From an uncultured Butyricicoccus sp. (GTDB lineage: Bacteria > Bacillota > Clostridia > Oscillospirales > Butyricicoccaceae), in NCBI GenBank assembly GCA_910584935.1, contig CAJUDU010000052.1:1-17524 (forward strand): a DNA stretch of 17,524 nucleotides. The letters run 5' to 3'. The position numbers and the translations under genes were made by a program. Of the stretch, positions 7,391-16,200 are shown one piece after another. The notes beneath the pieces are model-generated. The model did not search any database and was not told the DNA's origin. It saw only the letters and a list, made by a program, of their open reading frames with translations. Within the stretch, counting starts at the first letter, position 1; each line of letters starts with the position of its first letter.

Positions 7391-7567
7391 GATATTATCG
7401 CGGACACTCCTAAAATTGATTTCCATACCTTCCGTCCAAAACACGCAAAAAGTTATGAAAAGCGGAAAAATGACCATTCCAGCGACAGCCTAAAACCAAT
7501 AGGACATCGCTTTCACCCTTAGCAGCTACCACCCCAAAGCTTTGTACGCACGATGACCTTAATCACC

Positions 7568-7596
7568 TTGATTTCATGCAGCCTGCGTGCTATACT
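7568..7596 (+). promoter_or_regulatory. Sigma-A promoter of the rubrerythrin gene
   Basis: TTGATT (7568-7573) and TATACT (7591-7596) are separated by 17 bp, about 46 bp before the rubrerythrin start codon. This makes the gene independent of the upstream recombinase. I see no convincing PerR-type dyad around it. Confidence 0.7.
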
Positions 7597-7642
7597 GAAA
7601 CATATGGGCACAATATCCAACCCAGCTTATAAGGAGGACGAT

Positions 7643-8170
7643 ATGGGAATTAAGGGAACAAAAACAGAAGAAAACCTGCGCAGTGCATTGGCAGGTGAAT
7701 CCATTGCACGCAACAAATATACATATTTTGCGCAGACTGCCCGTGCAAATGGGGATGAGGAAACAGCGGCGGCATTTGAGCAGATGGCACGCAATGAAAT
7801 GACTCATGCACGGTTCTGGTTTGAAAAGCTGTATGGTAAGCCAGGCGACAGCGCAGCTTGCCTGACATTAGCCGCCCAAGGGGAATACAGTGAATGGCAC
7901 CAAATGTACCCCGAATTTGCCGCGCAGGCGCGTGCGGACGGCTTAGAAGAAATCGCGGTGATGTTTGAACAGGTTGCCGCCATTGAACGCAGCCACGAAA
8001 AACGTTTTCTGACTCTGCTTGCCAAGAAAAGCAACGAACCCGTGACGCAGCAAGCGCCAAAACAAAAAGAAACTGGTTTTCGGTGCCAATTTTGCGGTGC
8101 GGTTTTTGATACCCGCCCAGATGTTTGTGATGTTTGCGGGGCAATCGGTGCGTTTGATTATATCGGCTGA
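7643..8170 (+). CDS. rbr: Rubrerythrin (non-haem diiron peroxidase)
   Basis: Cytoplasmic rubrerythrin that reduces hydrogen peroxide to water using electrons from NADH via rubredoxin-type carriers, a standard oxidative-stress enzyme of anaerobes. The 175-residue protein has an N-terminal ferritin-like four-helix domain with likely iron ligands Glu19, Glu52-x2-His55, Glu81 and Glu115-x2-His118. A C-terminal rubredoxin-like domain has CxxC pairs at Cys148/Cys151 and Cys162/Cys165. The start ATG follows a perfect AAGGAGG; an upstream in-frame ATG at 7553 has no such site and overlaps the promoter. It is monocistronic with its own promoter. Immediately downstream is a cotJC fragment, another ferritin-like protein gene. 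Confidence 0.95.
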   Translation: MGIKGTKTEENLRSALAGESIARNKYTYFAQTARANGDEETAAAFEQMARNEMTHARFWFEKLYGKPGDSAACLTLAAQGEYSEWHQMYPEFAAQARADGLEEIAVMFEQVAAIERSHEKRFLTLLAKKSNEPVTQQAPKQKETGFRCQFCGAVFDTRPDVCDVCGAIGAFDYIG

Positions 8171-8181
8171 TAAAATGTTGT

Positions 8182-8337
8182 CTTTACGCACTTGCAGCAG
8201 AGCAGAAAGCGCGCACCACCTATGATAACTTGCTTCGCCTAATTGATGACCCGGATGTCCGTGACCCGCTCAAGTTCCTGCGCCAGCGGGAAGTCACGCA
8301 CTTCCAGCGTTTTGGCGAAACGAATCAATCAAGGTAA
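8182..8337 (+). pseudogene. cotJC: 5'-truncated cotJC remnant (spore coat / manganese catalase-like), disrupted at the prophage edge
   Basis: The plus-strand frame reads LYALAAEQKARTTYDN, then LLRLIDDPDVRDPLKFLRQR, then EVTHFQRFGE, and then TNQSR and a stop. This matches the C-terminal third of CotJC (AAEQKAR..., E-x2-H ligand motif in EVTHFQRF). The N-terminal two thirds are absent; the match begins about 12 bp after the rubrerythrin stop and has no start codon. The last ~20 residues of a normal CotJC are also missing, being replaced by TNQSR just where the phage recombinase gene ends. I infer an old deletion on the left and prophage insertion on the right. Confidence 0.75.
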
Positions 8338-8345
8338 AGTTAAAT
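8300..8345. other. Predicted attL (prophage-chromosome junction)
   Basis: The cotJC similarity ends at about 8319 and the integrase stop codon is at 8340-8342, so the crossover must lie in this short stretch if the integrase made the insertion. Serine integrases leave only a 2-3 bp core, so no long direct repeat is expected. The other junction is outside the window. Confidence 0.5.
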
Positions 8346-9863
8346 CCTCCACTTGATTTCGTAGCTGTCCTCTGTGGCCTTAATCTCCAGAATGAGATAA
8401 TCAACCACTTCCCTTTTGCTGTCTATGTCCAGTTCATCCCAATGCGCCATGTAGTCTTTCAGTTGCGCTATATCAGGCTTTTCACTGTTCTCCAACGGGG
8501 ACAGTTCGCTTAATTGCTGTCTATACACACTGGCCTGTGCGTCAAGTTCAGTGATACGCTTGTTGATGTACTCCATCAGAACATCGTTAGCATCCGATAC
8601 TTTACTAACCAACTTTTCAATCTCTGCTGAAATTTGCTCCAGTTTAACATTGATTTCATGGATTTTGGGATTTTCATGATTGATCTGTGGCTGTGTCAAC
8701 GTTTCAAATTCCTTGACGTGTTCAACCATTTCTTCAAAGGTACAGTTTTCAAACGCTTCAGCATTGATACCGCCCACACCCTCACATCGGTTAGTCTGCA
8801 TCCTGTGGCTACAGATAAAATACCGTACAAGCCTTGTCTTTAGCTGAGTCTTTCGGATCGTCAGTGCATAACCACACTTGCCGCATTTAACCTTGCCAAC
8901 TAACCATGTATTGTGTCCTTTAAGTGGCCTTGCAACCTGTTTGTTATTCAGGCATTTCAGCCTTGATCTAAGCCAAATATCAGACGGAACAATACCATCA
9001 TGCGGAGCTAATACTATGTGCTGCCCCTCAAGGTGTACAGATTTGCGCCCAGCATCTTTGTCGGAGTATAGATAACAACCGTTTGTTCCAATGTAATCTT
9101 CCGGGCTGTTGTGCAAATTAGTCCCCTGATCCTTGTAAAAGCGGTACACATCCAAATCCGCTTTGACGTAAACGGGATTTTTAATCATATCAGCTATACG
9201 GCATCTGTCCCACGCTCCATCTTTAGTGCGGCTATTTACAATACCGTTCTCTTCAAGATAACGGACAATATCACCGTAGGACGTTTGAGGCTGTGCGTAC
9301 ATAGAGAAAATCAGCTTTACAACCTCTGCTTCTTCTGGAATAATTTCATAATGGGCGGTCTTTTTCCCATCAATAGTAAACGGCTCCAGCTTATAGCCAT
9401 ATGGAATGCGCCCTCCCATATAAAACCCCTTGCGGCTCCGGGACATATAAGCATCCATTACTCGTTGCTGGATCGTTTCTCGTTCCAGTTCTGCAAATAC
9501 GACAATGATTTTTAGCATTGCCCGTCCCATAGGGCTTGACGTATCAAACTTCTCTGTACACGATACAAATTCAACCCCATATTGCTGAAACTCAGTAAAC
9601 AGATTCATAAAGTCCATGACTGATCTGCTAATACGATCCAGCTTATAAACAATAACCCGGTTTACCTCTCCCCTACGTATAGCCTCCATCATGATTTGAA
9701 ATTGTGGGCGGTCTATGTTCTTTCCACTGTAACCTTTATCCGTAAAGGTTTTATATGCCCCTCCCCTTGTTTCATATTGGCAATACTCAATCTGGCTTTC
9801 AATACTGATACTGTCCACCCGATCTACCGATTGCCTACAGTAAATTGCATCATATTTCTGCAT
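8340..9863 (-). CDS. Prophage integrase, large serine recombinase
   Basis: Probable prophage integrase, 507 residues. It has a catalytic resolvase domain (about 4-150) with Ser12 in YCRQSVD, DKGYSGKNIDRP and the KLDRISRS motif. A recombinase domain follows (about 155-305), then a zinc ribbon with Cys327, Cys330, Cys351 and Cys360, a coiled-coil segment (about 398-455), and the tail YEIKWRI. I start at the ATG at 9863, eight bases after AGGA; the longer in-frame start at 9896 would sit inside the upstream terminator hairpin. It is the outermost prophage gene, adjacent to the cotJC remnant, and transcribed outwards. Its codon use is more AT-rich than that of the recombinase at 5897 and like that of the tape measure gene. 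Its ribosome binding site lies within a hairpin (9864-9892). Confidence 0.93.
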   Translation of the reverse strand: MQKYDAIYCRQSVDRVDSISIESQIEYCQYETRGGAYKTFTDKGYSGKNIDRPQFQIMMEAIRRGEVNRVIVYKLDRISRSVMDFMNLFTEFQQYGVEFVSCTEKFDTSSPMGRAMLKIIVVFAELERETIQQRVMDAYMSRSRKGFYMGGRIPYGYKLEPFTIDGKKTAHYEIIPEEAEVVKLIFSMYAQPQTSYGDIVRYLEENGIVNSRTKDGAWDRCRIADMIKNPVYVKADLDVYRFYKDQGTNLHNSPEDYIGTNGCYLYSDKDAGRKSVHLEGQHIVLAPHDGIVPSDIWLRSRLKCLNNKQVARPLKGHNTWLVGKVKCGKCGYALTIRKTQLKTRLVRYFICSHRMQTNRCEGVGGINAEAFENCTFEEMVEHVKEFETLTQPQINHENPKIHEINVKLEQISAEIEKLVSKVSDANDVLMEYINKRITELDAQASVYRQQLSELSPLENSEKPDIAQLKDYMAHWDELDIDSKREVVDYLILEIKATEDSYEIKWRI

Positions 9864-9892
9864 CGGCTCTTTCCTTTCTACAAAAAGAGCCG
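9864..9892 (-). promoter_or_regulatory. Hairpin enclosing the integrase ribosome binding site
   Basis: CGGCTCTTT (9864-9872) and AAAGAGCCG (9884-9892) are a perfect 9-bp inverted repeat with an 11-base loop. In the mRNA the Shine-Dalgarno bases (AAGGAAAG) fall in the loop and 3' arm, and the arm ends directly at the ATG. Folding would restrict integrase translation. Its 5' arm shares bases 9887-9892 with the upstream terminator stem, so the two hairpins cannot form together. Confidence 0.65.
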
Positions 9893-9921
9893 CCAACGGT
9901 TATATTATACCGTAGCGGCTC
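9882..9921 (-). terminator. Intrinsic terminator between the 57-aa gene and the integrase
   Basis: On the minus strand GAGCCGC-T-ACGGT pairs with ACCGT-TG-GCGGCTC around an AT loop, followed by TTTTT. This is a 12-bp stem with a small internal bulge and a U-tract. It would stop transcripts coming from the 57-aa gene before they reach the integrase. Confidence 0.7.
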
Positions 9922-9932
9922 GGATTCTTCAA
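9904..9932 (-). promoter_or_regulatory. Integrase promoter embedded in the terminator
   Basis: The minus strand has -35 TTGAAG (9927-9932), a 17-bp spacer and a consensus -10 TATAAT (9904-9909). The -10 box forms the loop of the terminator hairpin, and the -35 box overlaps the stop codon of the 57-aa gene. Start of transcription is predicted near 9897, so the transcript would lack the terminator's 5' arm and carry only the ribosome-binding-site hairpin. Confidence 0.6.
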
Positions 9933-10102
9933 CCCACAAACTTTGAAAATACATTATATAATCCGTTCTGGATATGCTGTTTTACCTTTTGCCGTTCCTC
10001 ATCATTAGCGAAAACTGGCTTTAAGTTGCGAACGGTAATTTCTTTCCCTCCAACCACCTTTTTATGTTCGGTTGCTGTGTAACTAACGATATTGCTACTC
10101 AT
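9929..10102 (-). CDS. 57-residue phage protein upstream of the integrase, candidate recombination directionality factor
   Basis: A small gene of 57 codons. It starts MSSNIVSYTATEHKK, continues through GGKEITVRN and DEERQKVKQHIQ, and ends LYNVFSKFVG. A GGGGTGG site lies about 10 bases before the ATG. The composition is basic, with a beta-rich first half and a helical second half, and resembles small proteins seen next to serine recombinases in Firmicutes prophages. I cannot name a family. Its position between the structural module and the integrase, in the same direction, and its size fit a recombination directionality factor or an integrase regulator. That role is inference from context; another accessory function is possible. 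Confidence 0.7.
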   Translation of the reverse strand: MSSNIVSYTATEHKKVVGGKEITVRNLKPVFANDEERQKVKQHIQNGLYNVFSKFVG

Positions 10103-10170
10103 CAAACATTTACCACCCCTTTTCTGTGAAATATATTCCCTTTACAGGTTGTCCTATTACTGCATAAATC

Positions 10171-10208
10171 AAAAAATCCCGGCCTGTCAGATTGCTCTGA
10201 CAGCCGGG
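10171..10208 (-). terminator. Strong intrinsic terminator after the tape measure gene
   Basis: On the minus strand CCCGGC-TGTCAGA pairs with TCTGACA-GGCCGGG (13 bp with one bulged base, loop GCAA), followed by a T-run. It lies 14 bp after the tape measure stop codon and ends the phage structural transcript. Confidence 0.88.
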
Positions 10209-10221
10209 AATACATTTGTTT

Positions 10222-13200
10222 TTAATGTGGCCTCAGTGGATTTAAGACCGAATCCATTCCATTTTTTCTAAATACATCATTAATCTCCGACACTGTATAT
10301 TTAGAAATATCCTTTGTCAATTTCTTGATTTCAGATTGATCAAGTTTCTGCAAAACCTGAACGGGAATTGTAAGATTGTTTTCAATAGAAATATCTCTTT
10401 GCTTAACAATGCTCTGTGTTTGTTGTACATCCTGTTTAATCTGTTCTTGCATCTTACTACCAACTAAATCTGTTGACTGTACCGCACCAAATAAAGCACC
10501 ATATTTCGCAAGCATAGTTTCTTGTGTATCAAGAATCTCATACAAATTGTCCTGTTGCTTTTCAGGGATAATAACCTCACCCTTTTCGAGTTTAGCTATA
10601 ATTTCATTCTGCTTCAGGGTAGGATTATCACCAGCGACACCGCCAGTATGATATGTACTATATGGATAAGTGCTATAAAGTCTCTTACCACCAACACGAT
10701 CCAGATACCATACGCCATCATCACCACGAACAACAACACGTCCAATTAACTTAGCTAACTGTTCACCTAAAGCCAAATTTGCTTTATTTAAACGAAGTTT
10801 ACCAGCAGCATCCTCACTACCATGTTGTGCGCTATTGGCCTTCATCTGAGCAACAATTCTTTTAATCTCATCCATTGTTGCTCCACCACTGGTATCATAA
10901 TCTCCGGGCTTACCAACAGGTGAATTACCCGAACCATTATCAGTAGATGGAGTCTGCGGAGTTGCCGCCTCTAATGCTGCGATTTGACGTTGAGTTTCCA
11001 AAACAGCGTTCAGATAACCACCATACTGCTGAACTGCTGCACTGGCATTATTCCAAGCAGATGTAATTTCATCATTGGTAACTGATCCATATTCATAGTT
11101 CCAGTTAATCAAATCCTGATAAAGCGTATCCCAATGATTGTTAATACGTTCAATAGCGAGTTGATACAGCTTTTCTTCAGAAGAAATTGAATTTTCAAGA
11201 ATCTCTATTTCTTTCTTTTTCTCCCGTTCATAAGAATCTGCCATATCATCAAGCATATCGCTGGTAGCATCATAAGCATGATCACTTTGATAATCAGCAA
11301 GGTCATTAATCTTATCAGACAATTCCTCTTGCAATTTTGCTTTTTGTGCCGCCGCTTCACGACTATCATCTAAATCCAAGGCTGCAATTTGCTTTCTTAA
11401 ATCTGCAATCCCTTTTTCTTTGTCGGCAACAGTTTGAGTATACTTGTCTTTTTCTTTCTCCAAATCAAGTGACTTTTTCTGCAACGAAACAATTTCTTTC
11501 ATTGCATCAACTTGATCCTCTAATGCTTTTACTTGATTTTTGACTTCTTGCTTAATCATTTCTTCGACATATTTAAGCAAGTCATTCAGTGCATCTTCCT
11601 GATCCTCAAGTGCTTTTTTTGCTACTTCATTTGTTTCCTTGATTTGCGCCTGTAGCTGATTAAAATTAGGTGCAACCATATCAGACAGTGAACGCAGATT
11701 ATTGATATTTTGAATTGCGCCATTAAAATATTCATCCTGCAATCCAAGGAGCCGTAATTGAGCATAAACTAAATCCCATGTTGATTGCGTTGTAACTTGT
11801 GTTGCAAGAGTGAGGTTAGCCAAAGTAGCAATCTCGCCATTCTCCTGTGCCTGTCTAAGCTGCTGGACGTAATTAAGGGCTGTTTCGATTGCCATTTGCT
11901 GAGTACGTGCGGCAATAACCTTTTGAATGTTTTCCTCATTGATAACCAACATTCCATTTTCATCTTGCAGATAAGCAAGATTTTCAATTCCAAGTTTTGC
12001 TATAGACTGAAATGTTGATACTGAAATTTGTCCAACCTCTGAAAATTCTTCGGCGGCTGATCTTAGCGTATCGTATAGGCCAGTAATTTCATCAATGGCA
12101 TCGTTAGCATTGTCTACGACCTGTTGCCATGCGTTCGCAGAAGTCTCTTTGATCTTTTCATAATAATCCCACCACAAATCAGACAGTTTACTAACTTCAT
12201 CACTTGTATTAGAATATCCAAGAGAACGATAATACTCTGCCTGTTGGTGAATTGCATCTTGCATTTGACGATAATAGTCAACTATGTCAGAAGTGTATTT
12301 TACAATAGCACCATAATCGCTATCGGCAATAGCATTATCAAGCCAATTTTCAGTAAGCGTTACGGAGTTTTCAAGTTCGCCAACAATACCGTCATAAGCA
12401 TCAATAATAACATCTTTGATACTATCTTGATACTCCCACCATTGTTTTTGCAAATCTTGAATATAGTCGGAGTTCTCATCAAGCCCCAACTTACGATATT
12501 CCTCTGCCTGTTGGTGAACGGCCTCTTGCATCTGCTTATAAACAGCAACAATTTCAGAAGCACTCGCACCATTCTTTTCCATAAGGAAAATTTGATGCTC
12601 AAAGTCGCCTATAATATCGTCCATAGACTCTTTCATTTTCTTGAGTGTTTCTTCTAATTTTTCCTCAAGATCAGCAGTTGCATTAGCGGCATCTTTAATT
12701 TGTTTAGTGGTTGTTTTTGTGCTGGTACTGTTGGAAGATTTACTATCTGGCAGAACAGAAGTATACCCCTTATTAGTATTAATTCGCCCACCAGCATAGG
12801 CGGGGACTACTCCCCTAATCACTGTCGATCCACGCTTGATTTTCTTTGTCTGTTCCGCTGTATAGACTATATCGCCCTCGTTCAAATGGGTAATCTCAGG
12901 GCCATTAGTCCCTACCAGATAAGCACGATCACCAGATTGTACTAATTCCTCGCCTTCTTCACCGACAAGAGCATCACCCTCCGGGGCATCAGAAGTGCCT
13001 TTTGCATAACCAAAAATACCACCTAAAATACTGTTTTTACGTTGAACATCAACAGTAACGGTAACAGTTTTGCCTTTAAGGGTATTGATTGAACGTTGCA
13101 AATCAGTAACGGCCTGTTGCGCCAAATCTGCGGAATTTGTGATACCATCCAATTCACTTGTTACGCTGGCGAATTCAAGTTCATCCGTATGCTCTAATGC

Positions 13201-16200
13201 GGTATTGAGATCAATAACCTCACCCTGTGCATTTGTCAGAGTGATACCGTCAGCTTCACCCAGCTTTGTGATAAGCCCCTGTGTATCTTCCTTTGTGAAA
13301 TTAAGCTGTGACATTAGTTCGGCAAGGCCATCAGCATTGATTGTAACCTCTACACCGTCCTGCGCTGCAAGCCCAAGATCACTAAGGCTTTGCACCAGAG
13401 TTTCAACGTTGGCATTGGCATCCAATAGCGTAACGCCGTCAACCTCTCGCAAAACATTCAGAAAATCATAAATATCTTTGTTTGTGTACCCAAGAGAAAT
13501 AAGCTGGTCTGTCAGCGTCCCGACATTGACCGCTGTGCCATCTAAGGAATCAGACGCAAGGCCGATTTCCTCCACGGCTTTCATTACAGCATCAATATCA
13601 TAGAAATTGAAGTCCCCATACATAGACAGGGCTTCCATACAGGCCAGTGCCGCTTCACTGGTAATCCCAAGTTTATCAGCCAGCAAATCAAGATTGTCAG
13701 AATCAAACTGAAAATCATAGGAGCCATCAGAAAGTTTCTGAATTTCGGCAATGACTGATCCATCGTCTGCCTTTATCTCCCCCGCTTCGGAAATAGCATA
13801 AAGTCTATCAAGGAATCCTGCCCCAGCACTATCAGCATCTTCAAAGATACCAACATTCTTTTGCATTGCGGAGTAGATTTCATCCAGCCCATCAGTCCAA
13901 CCCCATTCCTGAAGCTGATCCGCTCCGAATAAAAATTCTGCCGCCGCCCAAAATGCGTTGCTGTTAGTTGTTCCAGCCACGAACTGTTCATTGAGTTCTT
14001 TGAACGCTGCCGCATATGATTTGAAGTCAGTATCTTTCTCCGGGGCTTTCATTGCCGCATCATAGCGGGATTTAGCGTCTGTTACCTCATCAAACCGCCC
14101 ACGCAACCCTTCAAGGGCTTCATTAAGCGTTAAAGCATCATCGGTAATCAGAGCAAAGCCATCACCGCCCATTGCTTCGGTCTGGAGAACGTGCGCTAAG
14201 AATCGTGCGCTCATTCCATCCTGCTCCAGCAAAGCCGCCAACTCACCGCTGCTACTGACTAAATCATTGATATTGTCCGCTGTAATACCATCAAGGCTAT
14301 CTGCCAACTCCAGAATAGACTTTTTCGTATCTTCAAACCCCTCTGCATTCCAGAGATTTGACAGAATATCCTTGATTTTTTCGCTGTGTGATAAAGTTTT
14401 GGTTTCAACTTTATCTAAAGCATCCTCCACATCTTGATAGAACTGGCTATACAGTCTATCGCTTTGTAAAATGCTATCAACTAATCCCTCTGCTGTAAAA
14501 GTACCGTTCTCATCAAAATCAAAATCAGAGTTCAGTTGTTCGACAATATTCTTCTTAAACTGTTCAAATTCGCCTTTGGTTTTTGGATCATCAATCCCTC
14601 TGGCGGCTGCAACATAATACTGTGCAATCAGCTTATTGGCATTGTCGATTGCCTCCACCGCTGGATCAAGTGCATCTGCATAATTGTCATAAGCCTTTGA
14701 CAGTGCATTAAACACATCATTATCCGATCCAAACTCTTTTCGGACAGCGTTCATAGCCTTTTCAAGAAAATCTCGATTCTCTTCCAATTCCTCAAAAGAA
14801 GGATCACTAAAAGCGTCCCACATATCAGAATGAGGAAGGCTTACAATATCTTTACTGCGTGTCAGCCCTTGATCATACAGCCATTCAATAATTTCTTTCT
14901 CTATATCCTTATTGCTGGTAATAGCACTTGTCCCTAAGTAGGTTTCAAGATCACTTACTGAATCTTTCTTTGCCGTTTTTGCACCTTTAATAGCTTGCGA
15001 AATATCAGTATCTAACTGTTCCAACGTGACTGTTTTAATAGCTGTCTGTAAATCGCCATACTTAGCAATCAGTTCATCAACGGATTGCCCTTCCAGCCCA
15101 AGAGCCTTGATAATATCATCCTGCGCCGCAAGCATATCCTCTTTGGCTGCTGTTCCTGCATCCACGGCATCAGCCAGTGCAAAATAGGTATCTGCCAACT
15201 CAATCAGATTATTGGCGTGTTCTGCGGCCTCGTTGCCTGTATCAATGATCTCCTGTCTGGCTTCAGCCAGCTTGTTATTAACCGTAGAAATGACCGTTAA
15301 AGCCGTTGTAAGGGCCATGACAAGGAATCCTATGGGATTAGCCGCAATCGCCGCTCCAAGGGCCTTAAAAGCCCCGGAAAGGCTAAATGTGGCGGTTGTA
15401 GCTGCGCCCTCCGCTGTGGTCAGTCCCATTGTGACAAGAGTCTGTTGTGCTTCCTCTTTAGTAAGGCCGCTGGCGGTTAGGATTGCAATACGCTGTTCCG
15501 TAGTCAGAGCCTTAGAAGAAACAACTGCTTTTAACTGTGCATTTGATAACTGGCCTGTTAATTGGATAAGTTGTTGGAATTGTGTTTCACCCAAATTGCC
15601 AGCCTTCACCAGTTTTAATGCTGCGTTAAACTGATTAATCTGGATTGTCGCTTTAGTAATACCTGTTGCAATCGCAGTAATGCCCTTAATCGCCCCACCG
15701 ACAGCAAGCCCAATTAAAGCAGACTGAACCAAGTTCGTTTTGTCCAGAAATACCACAAGAGCATTTGTCGCATCAACAATGCCTTTGACAAGTCCAGAAT
15801 CAAAAGTATTGACAGCTAAGGATTCAAAAGAAGCCTGAAGCACCTTTGTTTTGGCCTCAATAGAATCCATATAGACCTCATTTGCCGCTGCGAGTGTGCC
15901 TGTTGCATTACTCGCCGACTCATATGCGCCTTCCAAATCCTGCAAATTAGTAATTACAGATTTGACAACATTTGCGTTTCGTTTACCAGCTAAATCTTCT
16001 AACAAAGTCGCTTGCTGCACGTCATTTAGCCGATCCCAAACCTTTGCAATCTCATTCAAAATCTGATATGTAGATTTATAGGTGTTTTCGTCCAGCATAA
16101 TATCGACACCAGACAAGGCCATAATCTCATTACGCAAATCGGACGAAGATTTTACAAGATCATCAACTGTCTCACCCATTGCTTCCAGTTCAGCGGTTGA

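Noticed and set aside
7503..7516. A cre-like sequence on the minus strand (TGAAAGCGATGTCC).
   Set aside because: It misses the last consensus base, lies between the recombinase and rubrerythrin, and is not near a catabolic promoter. Probably chance.
7391..7519. Open frame continuing 43 codons after the stop of the recombinase (DIIADTPKIDFHTFRPKHAK and on).
   Set aside because: The recombinase C-terminus IEIHWDF is already complete for the family, and a 43-codon open run at this base composition is not unlikely by chance. There is no ribosome binding site.
9696..10082. A 128-codon plus-strand frame opposite the integrase and the 57-aa gene.
   Set aside because: It overlaps the start of the integrase, the regulatory hairpins and the small gene, has no ribosome binding site, and its composition looks like an antisense shadow.
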